This document shows positions 1 to 5,191 of a stretch of DNA of 7,904 bases, piece by piece (position 1 is the first letter of the stretch; each line of letters opens with the position of its first letter). Location of the stretch: assembly GCA_017459485.1 (NCBI GenBank), contig JAFUCW010000205.1, positions 1 to 7,904 on the forward strand, given 5' to 3'. A program made the translations under genes and the position numbers. The notes below the pieces were generated by a model. The model did not search any database and was not told the origin of the DNA. It was given only the letters and a program-made list of their open reading frames with translations. The DNA is from Eggerthellaceae bacterium. Lineage in GTDB: Bacteria > Actinomycetota > Coriobacteriia > Coriobacteriales > Eggerthellaceae.

Positions 1-16
1 AGGCTATACTCGGTCC
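1..16 (+). promoter_or_regulatory. Candidate parAB promoter, -10 element
   Basis: TATACT at 5-10 matches the TATAAT -10 consensus at five of six bases and lies 27-32 bases upstream of the parA start at 37, leaving a short leader. Any -35 element is outside the window. The stretch 3-16 recurs at 3397-3410 in front of ddl with one mismatch, which supports a real promoter core. No experimental or alignment support is available. Confidence 0.45.
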
Positions 17-24
17 TCAAGCAG

Positions 25-31
25 AAAGGAG
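25..31 (+). promoter_or_regulatory. Ribosome binding site deciding the parA start
   Basis: AAAGGAG at 25-31 is a strong Shine-Dalgarno match. It ends on the first base of a possible GTG start at 31, so that start would overlap the site itself. The in-frame GTG at 37 has a 5-base spacer and is the better start. Confidence 0.6.
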
Positions 32-36
32 TGTCG

Positions 37-1161
37 GTGGGACTATTTGATGGATTCAGACGAAGCAAGCATCCGCGGGATAGCAAGAGTCGGGCATCCG
101 CATCCATAGAGAAGCCAAAGGCCGAGTCTGTCGCATCTGCCAATGAGCAAACCACAACTTCAAACGAGGTTTTGCCAAACGACAAAGAGAAGCTTCAAGA
201 TTCGGCACAGGAAGCAGCCAAGACTCCAGCACAAGAAACCCTCCAGCAGCGCGAAGGTGACGAGCAAAGGGAGCACGGTGGTCGTGCTGTCGAAGATGAG
301 CACGAAATGGGCGAGCCATTTTCTGAAGAGATGCCGTTGGTCAAGCAGACTCCTATCAAGTGCTTCGAGGATAAGAAGCCCCTTGACCATGTGGTAAACA
401 ACACAAACGTTCTTGCAATAATCAATCAAAAGGGTGGAGTGGGAAAGTCTACCACAGCCATCAACCTTGCTGCTGCATTGGGAGAGCAAGGGAAGTCAGC
501 GCTCGTCATCGACCTTGATCCCCAAGGGAACACCACAAGTGGCTTGGGAGTGGACAAGGGCCAGGTTGTTAACGACATTTACAGCGTACTGCTGGGCGGA
601 TCCGAAATAAAAGAGGCGATCATTCCCGACGTTTGCAAAGGGGTCGATCTGATCCCTGCAACAATCAACCTTGCAGGTGCAGAAGTCGAGCTTGTGAACG
701 AAATGGCACGGGAAAGCAGGTTGAAAGCAGCGCTTTCTTCCTTACGGGGAGTCTATGACTACGTATTCATCGACTGCCCACCTGCACTTGGTCTACTAAC
801 TGTTAACGCACTTGTGGCATCTGACAAGTTGCTTATTCCCATTCAATGTGAGTTCTACGCGCTTGAAGGCGTGACAAAACTCCTTGATTCGATGAAACGT
901 GTCAAAACTGCGCTTAATCCATCCCTTGATATATATGGAGTGCTTCTAACCATGTACGACGGCCGCACTATGCTTGCAAAACAAGTCGCAAAGGAAGTGC
1001 TCACGTTTTTCGGAGAGCTTGTATTCGAGGCAGTTATCCCACGTACGGTGCGTCTTTCGGAAGCACCGAGTTTCGGAAAGCCTATTACAGAATACGACCC
1101 TACGGGTCGCGGAGCGGAATCGTACATAGCCCTTGCAAAGGAAGTGATAGAACGTGGCTAA
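37..1161 (+). CDS. parA: ParA/Soj chromosome-partitioning ATPase with long N-terminal extension
   Basis: This is a ParA/Soj-family ATPase that binds the nucleoid as an ATP dimer and drives origin segregation with ParB. Numbered from the GTG at 37 (374 residues), it has the deviant Walker A KGGVGKST (132-139), the DLDPQGN switch motif (159-165), the Walker B FIDCPP with Asp246, and a typical C-terminal IPRTVRLSEAPSFG stretch. Soj proteins are usually about 250 residues; this one has about 120 extra at the N-terminus. The extension begins with GLFDGFRR, is basic at first and then strongly acidic, and looks disordered. The start at 37 is chosen over GTG 31 because of Shine-Dalgarno spacing. Internal in-frame ATGs at 307 and 331 would remove most of the extension and cannot be excluded. 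Its stop overlaps the parB start. Much of the gene is more AT-rich than the rest of the window. Confidence 0.95.
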   Translation: MGLFDGFRRSKHPRDSKSRASASIEKPKAESVASANEQTTTSNEVLPNDKEKLQDSAQEAAKTPAQETLQQREGDEQREHGGRAVEDEHEMGEPFSEEMPLVKQTPIKCFEDKKPLDHVVNNTNVLAIINQKGGVGKSTTAINLAAALGEQGKSALVIDLDPQGNTTSGLGVDKGQVVNDIYSVLLGGSEIKEAIIPDVCKGVDLIPATINLAGAEVELVNEMARESRLKAALSSLRGVYDYVFIDCPPALGLLTVNALVASDKLLIPIQCEFYALEGVTKLLDSMKRVKTALNPSLDIYGVLLTMYDGRTMLAKQVAKEVLTFFGELVFEAVIPRTVRLSEAPSFGKPITEYDPTGRGAESYIALAKEVIERG

Positions 1162-2161
1162 AATGAGCAGGAAAACCGGCCTCGGCAAAGGGCTCAACGC
1201 CCTAATTGGCGAAAGCCTTGATGAGATTACCACTATAGACGCAGCCGAAACCACCGACGAAGAACCAGAACTTACAGGAAATGTTACTAATAATATTCAA
1301 CCCGTGGAGGAAGTGCCCACTGTCTACACCGAAGACGACCACGTCGAGATACACGGCGTGGTGGAACGGGAGCCCAAAGGCCCCGACGAGGTGGAGCTGT
1401 CTCAAATCGTCCCCAACCCTGATCAGCCTCGCACGCAATTCAAGCCAGATGAAATCGAAGAGCTCGCCACCTCGATCGAGAAAGATGGGCTTTTGCAGCC
1501 TATTCTTGTTCGCCAGGTAGGGGACACCTACCAGATCATTGCGGGAGAACGTCGTTGGCAGGCATGTCGTTCGCTCGGCCTGCGCACCGTGCCGGTGCGT
1601 ATCATGGAGGCTGACGACGACCAGGCAGTCGAGCTGGCACTCATAGAGAACATACAGCGTTCGGACCTCAACCCAATTGAGGAGGCGTATGGCTACAAGC
1701 GGCTCATAGAGCGACGGGGGATGACGCAGTCTCAGGTTGCAGAAGTAGTCTCGAAGGGGCGTTCGACCATTGCCAACGCCCTGCGCTTGCTCGATCTGCC
1801 CGAGGAAGCCCAGCAGATGCTCTACGAAGACAAGATTACGGCAGGCCATGCGCGCGCCATCCTTTCCATTCCCACGGAAGAAGGGCGCAAGAAGCTCACC
1901 GCGAAGCTCATCGAGGGGAGCATGAGCGTGCGCGACGCGGAAAACCTTGCGCGGGCGCTTTCGACGGTAGGCACGGGGCAGCCTTCGTCCCGTCCCCGCC
2001 AGGCTACGCCCGACACCTATCGCAAGGTGGCGCAGGAGCTTGGCGACAAGCTAAGAACAAATGTTCGTGTAAAGACGGTTCGCGGAAAGAGTCGGATAGA
2101 GATTGAGTTTAGCGACGAAGAAGATTTACGGCGCCTATTTGACCAGATAGCAGGGGAGTAG
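1154..2161 (+). CDS. parB: ParB/Spo0J CTP-dependent parS-binding partition protein
   Basis: ParB loads at parS sites as a CTP-switched clamp and stimulates ParA ATP hydrolysis. In 335 residues it shows the N-terminal ParA-activating peptide KTGLGKGLNALIGE (7-20), a ParB/Srx domain from about 82 with PNPDQPR, the CTP-binding motifs GERRWQA (131-137) and ENIQR (165-169), a helix-turn-helix at about 190-215 for parS recognition, and a C-terminal dimerisation domain (about 285-335). Between the peptide and the ParB domain lies an acidic linker of about 60 residues (18 Asp/Glu against 2 Arg/Lys in 21-80), absent from compact homologues such as Spo0J. The GTG start overlaps the parA end by 8 bases and has AAGGA at 1138-1142, so translational coupling is likely. 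An ATG at 1163 is the alternative start. No parS consensus was found in this window. Confidence 0.96.
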   Translation: MAKMSRKTGLGKGLNALIGESLDEITTIDAAETTDEEPELTGNVTNNIQPVEEVPTVYTEDDHVEIHGVVEREPKGPDEVELSQIVPNPDQPRTQFKPDEIEELATSIEKDGLLQPILVRQVGDTYQIIAGERRWQACRSLGLRTVPVRIMEADDDQAVELALIENIQRSDLNPIEEAYGYKRLIERRGMTQSQVAEVVSKGRSTIANALRLLDLPEEAQQMLYEDKITAGHARAILSIPTEEGRKKLTAKLIEGSMSVRDAENLARALSTVGTGQPSSRPRQATPDTYRKVAQELGDKLRTNVRVKTVRGKSRIEIEFSDEEDLRRLFDQIAGE

Positions 2162-2171
2162 TGTCGCTCTG

Positions 2172-3224
2172 TTAGCTGGATGCACGTGCGTTTTTCAACT
2201 GCCCGCACGCTCCGAACACGTCTGCCCCCCGCGACGTCCGTACCGACGCCTCTATGCCGGCGCGCTCGAGCCGCGCGCGCCATAGACCCATTCGCTCTGG
2301 TGGACAAGGGGACAAGGGGGACCCGTCCACGGCGTTGACGGGCAGCAGATTCACGTGTGCGGACAAACCACTGCAGAAATCTATAAGCGCCGCGAGCGCG
2401 TCGTCGGTGCTGTTCGCCCCTTCGGCGAGCAGATATTCGAAGGTGACCCTGCGCCCCGAACGCTCCTGGTAGTCCCGCAGTGCGTCCCAGAGCGCCGGCA
2501 GAGGCGTTCCTGCAACTCCGGGCATCAGCGCGTTGCGCACTTCCTGGACGGCGGAATGCAACGACACGGCCAGCGTGAACTGCTCGGCTTCGCTTCCGAA
2601 GCGGCGGATGCGATCGGCGATGCCGCAGGTGGAGACGGTGATATGGCGGGCCCCGATCCCAAGGCCTTTTTCGTGGTTGAGAATGCGCAATGCCGAAAGC
2701 ACGTGGTCGTAGTTGGCGAATGGCTCTCCTTGGCCCATAGCGACGGCGTTGCTCACGCGCATCCCGAAGTCGTCCGCGACAGCAATTACCTGCCACGCCA
2801 TTTCGCCAGGGAAAAGGTTGCGCACGAAACCTTCGCGCCCCGTGGCGCAAAACGTGCATGCCATCGCACACCCTACTTGGGTGGAGAAGCACACGGTAAG
2901 GCGCTTAGCCGCCGACCCTGCGTCGCCGGCGCCTCCTCCAGAGGGGATTCCTACGGTTTCGACCAATGCGCCGTCGGCTAGTTTAAGGATGTATTTGCGT
3001 GTGCTATCTGCGGAGACGCGTTTGTCAATTATCTCGGGGAAAGAAAAAGGCGCTTCGGCACCAAGGCGTTCGCGCAAAGCTCCTGGAAGATTGGTCATTT
3101 CTGCATACGAACGTGCACCGTGACCATAGAGCCACTCGAAAAGCTGTGTCGCCCGATAGTGCGGCTGGCCCATCTCTTTGACAAGGTCTTTCAGGCCCTG
3201 CTCCCCATAAGCCTCAATGCGCAC
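2172..3224 (-). CDS. rlmN: RlmN dual-specificity 23S rRNA/tRNA adenine-C2 methyltransferase (radical SAM)
   Basis: RlmN methylates C2 of A2503 in 23S rRNA and A37 of some tRNAs by radical-SAM chemistry, affecting decoding accuracy. From the GTG at 3224 it is 350 residues, the usual family length. The CxxxCxxC cluster motif is C119/C123/C126. The two catalytic cysteines expected by analogy with E. coli C118 and C355 are present as C112 (in TVCFSTQVGC) and C340 (in ACGQL). MGQGEPFANYD (163-173) and LAVSLH are also typical. The frame stays open 82 codons further upstream, to an ATG at 3470. That extension does not look like RlmN and would cross the ddl promoter, whereas the chosen GTG has GGAGGT at 3234-3239. 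Cfr-type resistance enzymes are relatives, but the motifs and context fit housekeeping RlmN. The gene converges on parB and diverges from ddl. Confidence 0.95.
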   Translation of the reverse strand: MRIEAYGEQGLKDLVKEMGQPHYRATQLFEWLYGHGARSYAEMTNLPGALRERLGAEAPFSFPEIIDKRVSADSTRKYILKLADGALVETVGIPSGGGAGDAGSAAKRLTVCFSTQVGCAMACTFCATGREGFVRNLFPGEMAWQVIAVADDFGMRVSNAVAMGQGEPFANYDHVLSALRILNHEKGLGIGARHITVSTCGIADRIRRFGSEAEQFTLAVSLHSAVQEVRNALMPGVAGTPLPALWDALRDYQERSGRRVTFEYLLAEGANSTDDALAALIDFCSGLSAHVNLLPVNAVDGSPLSPCPPERMGLWRARLERAGIEASVRTSRGADVFGACGQLKNARASS

Positions 3225-3233
3225 GCCGAACCA

Positions 3234-3240
3234 ACCTCCC
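3234..3240 (-). promoter_or_regulatory. Ribosome binding site deciding the rlmN start
   Basis: On the minus strand GGGAGGT (3240 down to 3234) precedes the GTG at 3224 with a spacer of 9 bases. It supports a 350-residue RlmN over the longer reading that begins at 3470. Confidence 0.65.
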
Positions 3241-3297
3241 TTGTGTGTACTGTCCTTGCAAGCAGGTGGAGTTGCCTGTCCGATACTTGCCCCCACA

Positions 3298-3313
3298 GGC
3301 GCGACAACGCGCC
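3298..3313 (-). other. Hairpin in the rlmN leader
   Basis: On the minus strand GGCGCG, loop TTGT, CGCGCC forms a perfect 6-bp GC stem, roughly 75-90 bases before the rlmN start and downstream of its predicted promoter. Its 3' arm shares three bases with a second possible stem, GCCTGT/ACAGGC (arms 3295-3300 and 3274-3279), so the two cannot form together. No U-tract follows, so it is not a classical intrinsic terminator. Confidence 0.4.
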
Positions 3314-3352
3314 GCGATGTCCCAAGGTGCAAAGAGCCGCCCGCCTTCCTGC

Positions 3353-3382
3353 ATGATAGCGTATGCTCTTTGAGCAAGTGAA
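3353..3382 (-). promoter_or_regulatory. Candidate rlmN promoter
   Basis: On the minus strand TTCACT (3382-3377) and TATCAT (3358-3353) are spaced by 18 bases and match the -35 and -10 consensus at four and five of six positions. Transcription would start near 3346, giving a leader of about 120 bases. This is a consensus reading only. Confidence 0.35.
3364..3376. repeat. Inverted repeat TGCTC-TTT-GAGCA between divergent promoters
   Basis: A perfect 5-base inverted repeat around TTT. It lies inside the spacer of the predicted rlmN promoter and 23 bases before the ddl -10 element, so a bound protein could affect both genes. It is short enough to occur by chance and matches no operator I can name. 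Confidence 0.4.
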
Positions 3383-3395
3383 CGCAATGTAGGTT

Positions 3396-3404
3396 TGCTA
3401 TACT
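3396..3404 (+). promoter_or_regulatory. ddl promoter, extended -10
   Basis: TGCTATACT (3396-3404) is an extended -10: TG, one base, then TATACT. No good -35 is seen at the expected distance (AAGTGA at 3376-3381 is poor), which extended -10 promoters tolerate. The start of transcription would be near 3411, inside the 5' arm of the hairpin at 3409-3430. Confidence 0.5.
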
Positions 3405-3408
3405 CAGT

Positions 3409-3430
3409 CCGCACGAGCCCGCTCGTGCGG
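3409..3430 (+). other. Perfect 9-bp hairpin or operator at the ddl transcript start
   Basis: Arms CCGCACGAG (3409-3417) and CTCGTGCGG (3422-3430) are exact reverse complements around CCCG. The position, 5-26 bases after the -10 element, fits either a stable 5' stem on the ddl mRNA or a palindromic operator over the start site. No T-run follows on either strand, so an intrinsic terminator is unlikely. Confidence 0.65.
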
Positions 3431-3453
3431 GGCACCGTCGAGAAGGGAGCCAG

Positions 3454-4410
3454 ATGCCAGTCGATCCCAAAACACTTCATGTTGCTGTCATTGCGGGTGG
3501 AACGAGCGAAGAGCGAGACATCTCGCTCGCGTCGGGCGCGGGTTCGCAAGAAGCGCTGGCCGAAGCCGGCTTCCACGTCACATGGCTCGATCCGGCTCGG
3601 CCCGAAGACATGAAACAGCTGGTCGAAGGGCCGTATGACGTAGCGTTCCTCTGCATGCACGGCAAGGGAGGCGAAGATGGCACGATGCAGGGCATGCTCG
3701 AGATACTCGGCATTCCCTACACGGGGCCGGGCGTCTGGTCAAGCGCGACGGCGATGGACAAAGTGAAGTCGAAGGTGTTCTACGGACGCGCTGGCATACC
3801 CACGCCGCCATCGGTCGCGTTGAACGCCAAAGAGGGCGCACTTTCCCTTGCAGCAGCGTTTGCGCAAGAGCATGGCTGGCCTATCGTGGTCAAGCCGGCG
3901 ACGGAGGGAAGCGCGCTCGGCGTATGCATAGTGGACAGCCCCGACCAGCTTGAACGCGCCCTGGACGAAGCGTTCGCCCTCGATGCTGAAGTGCTTGTGG
4001 AACGATTCGTCTCGGGTCGTGAGATCACGGTGGCGGTGCTGGGCAACGACGAAGCCTTCGCGCTGCCTATCATAGAGATCGTTCCCCGCAATAAGTTCTA
4101 CGACTTCGAGTCGAAGTACGCGCCGGGCGGATCGCAGCACCTTTGTCCTGCTCCACTTGGAGAAGAGCTGACGGAACAGGCGATGAACCTTGCCCTTGCG
4201 ACCCACGCGGCGCTCGAATGCCGCGGCGTGTCGCGCACCGACATGATCATCGACCAGGACGGCTCTCTTTGGGTGCTCGAAACGAACACGCTGCCAGGCA
4301 TGACGTCCACTTCGCTTCTTCCCGACGCCGCCCGAGCAGCGGGAATATCGTTTCCCGAGCTATGTACCAAGCTGGTCGAGTATGCGCTCGAAGAGAAATC
4401 GGGCAGCTAA
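3454..4410 (+). CDS. ddl: D-alanine--D-alanine ligase
   Basis: Ddl is a cytoplasmic ATP-grasp ligase that joins two D-alanines for the peptidoglycan stem peptide. The 318 residues are close to E. coli DdlB (about 306). Seen in order: GGTSEER (15-21), with Glu20 matching DdlB Glu15; HGKGGEDG (69-76); YTGPG; ATP-binding VVKP with Lys147; EGSALG with Ser153; KFYDFESKY with Tyr216; and metal ligands Asp263 (RTD), Glu276 and Asn278 (ETNTLPGMT). The Glu/Ser/Tyr triad and the KFYDFESKY loop indicate D-Ala-D-Ala rather than D-Ala-D-Lac specificity. The ATG at 3454 has GGGAG at 3445-3449. The gene appears monocistronic, with its own promoter and hairpin upstream and a convergent gene downstream. Confidence 0.96.
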   Translation: MPVDPKTLHVAVIAGGTSEERDISLASGAGSQEALAEAGFHVTWLDPARPEDMKQLVEGPYDVAFLCMHGKGGEDGTMQGMLEILGIPYTGPGVWSSATAMDKVKSKVFYGRAGIPTPPSVALNAKEGALSLAAAFAQEHGWPIVVKPATEGSALGVCIVDSPDQLERALDEAFALDAEVLVERFVSGREITVAVLGNDEAFALPIIEIVPRNKFYDFESKYAPGGSQHLCPAPLGEELTEQAMNLALATHAALECRGVSRTDMIIDQDGSLWVLETNTLPGMTSTSLLPDAARAAGISFPELCTKLVEYALEEKSGS

Positions 4411-4440
4411 ACTGCTGCGCTGTCCCCCGCCCGGTCGAAG

Positions 4441-4461
4441 AGCAGCGGCAAGCCGCCTGCT
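4441..4461. other. Imperfect hairpin between convergent ddl and the tail-anchored protein gene
   Basis: Arms AGCAGCGG and CCG-C-CTGCT pair around CAAG with one bulged base. The structure overlaps the stop codon of the minus-strand gene and lies 31 bases past the ddl stop. Neither strand has a T-run after it, so it is at best a weak or factor-assisted terminator for convergent transcription. Confidence 0.25.
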
Positions 4462-5104
4462 AAAGGCCAAGCAGGCCCCTCAAGAGCCACAACACGCCAA
4501 GCACGAGCAGCGCGATGAAAGCCCAGCCGGCCGCCATGCATCCAGGATGCCGCGCTCGGGCTTTCTCTATCATCCTATCGTTGAGGTTCTGGTGGTCCTT
4601 CACCAGGGCGCTGTCCTTTACGGCCAAGGTCGCCACACGGCCGCTCGGCAGCCACTTCCCGCCCGTTTCTATAATCTGCTCGAGCGAGGATTGCCGCAGG
4701 TCGACTTGGGGACGAACGCCATCCGCAAGCAGCTTCGCCACACCGCTCACAAAAGGATCGAAGGCACTGGCGTTAGTATGCGGGTAGGCAAGGAGCACCA
4801 CCTCTCCCCAATAGCCAATGCCTGCTGCCTCCTCCGCGGTCCCGTAAACCGACGCAAGCAGCACATGAAGGTCCCACTCTTTGGCACGGCAGAGAAGCAC
4901 CTGCCCCGCGCCTGCCGCATCGAGCCGCCCGCACCTGCCACCGTAGGCGTTCTCCAGCCAGGCGACTTCCGTGCCGCCGTTCTGCTCGAACACGACGTTC
5001 AGCTCGCAACCCACAAGGCAGTCGGCGCCCAACAGCAGCATGCCCTGCTCCTTCGTCGGCGCGCTGAAGCGAGCATATGCTCCAAAGTAGGGTATCACGG
5101 CCAT
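4460..5104 (-). CDS. Unrecognised protein with a C-terminal membrane anchor
   Basis: I do not recognise the family. From the ATG at 5104 it is 214 residues. Residues 1-188 look soluble and folded, with a hydrophobic/polar alternation suggesting beta strands in the first 110 residues, and no signal peptide. A single hydrophobic segment (about 189-209) sits after basic KARARHPG and is followed only by RGLLGL. This fits a tail-anchored protein with its main domain in the cytoplasm. Cysteines at 29, 33, 58, 72 and 189 form no obvious metal motif. The frame is open back to 5155, but AAGGAG at 5110-5115 with a 5-base spacer supports the start at 5104. It diverges from dinG with 87 bases between starts and converges on ddl. 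An overlapping plus-strand frame (4382-5119) lacks such support. Confidence 0.7.
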   Translation of the reverse strand: MAVIPYFGAYARFSAPTKEQGMLLLGADCLVGCELNVVFEQNGGTEVAWLENAYGGRCGRLDAAGAGQVLLCRAKEWDLHVLLASVYGTAEEAAGIGYWGEVVLLAYPHTNASAFDPFVSGVAKLLADGVRPQVDLRQSSLEQIIETGGKWLPSGRVATLAVKDSALVKDHQNLNDRMIEKARARHPGCMAAGWAFIALLVLGVLWLLRGLLGL

Positions 5105-5109
5105 GTTTT

Positions 5110-5115
5110 CTCCTT
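5110..5115 (-). promoter_or_regulatory. Ribosome binding site for the tail-anchored protein gene
   Basis: On the minus strand AAGGAG, then AAAAC, leads into ATG at 5104. This is a near-ideal site. It selects the 214-residue start over the in-frame ATG at 5155 and supports the minus-strand reading of this interval. Confidence 0.65.
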
Positions 5116-5139
5116 GTGAGGGTGCTTTGTCCCATGCAA

Positions 5140-5168
5140 TTGAATACGCGTCCATGATAGGCTAAAAG
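5140..5168 (+). promoter_or_regulatory. Possible dinG promoter
   Basis: TTGAAT (5140-5145) and TAAAAG (5163-5168), 17 bases apart, each match four of six consensus bases. They would start transcription about 15-20 bases before dinG. The match is weak and rests on position in the divergent gap. No LexA-type palindrome was noticed. Confidence 0.25.
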
Positions 5169-5191
5169 ACCCGCCAAAACGAGAAGGAGCC

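Noticed and set aside
1202..1849. Minus-strand open frame of 215 codons
   Set aside because: It is antisense to parB, whose CTP-binding motifs and helix-turn-helix fix the real frame.
2181..2197. GCACGTGC followed by a run of T as a terminator for parB
   Set aside because: The palindrome has no room for a loop, so no stable hairpin forms before the T-run. It is rlmN coding sequence.
2303..2320. Short tandem repeat GGACAAGG within rlmN
   Set aside because: Only two copies, in a low-constraint Pro/Ser-rich stretch near the RlmN C-terminus, with the frame intact. It could be a slippage spot but does not stand out.
2346..2362. CACGTG at 2352-2357 as a possible parS core near parAB
   Set aside because: Only about 9 of 16 positions match the parS consensus, all on one side of the core, and it lies inside rlmN coding sequence. 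The other CACGTG, at 2184-2189, matches even less.
3214..3354. Small minus-strand frame of 46 codons (MQEGGRLF...) with a few cysteines, overlapping the rlmN start
   Set aside because: There is no ribosome binding site, its ATG falls within the predicted rlmN -10 element so it would lie upstream of the transcript start, and it resembles no known peptide.
3225..3470. 82-residue N-terminal extension of RlmN in the same frame
   Set aside because: It would cross the ddl promoter and hairpin and does not resemble RlmN. The GTG at 3224 has a good ribosome binding site and gives the usual length.
4382..5119. Plus-strand open frame of 245 codons, very rich in Arg, Ala and His
   Set aside because: It overlaps the ddl end and is opposite the minus-strand gene, which has a good ribosome binding site and a clear membrane segment. 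The composition is typical of a shadow frame in GC-rich DNA.
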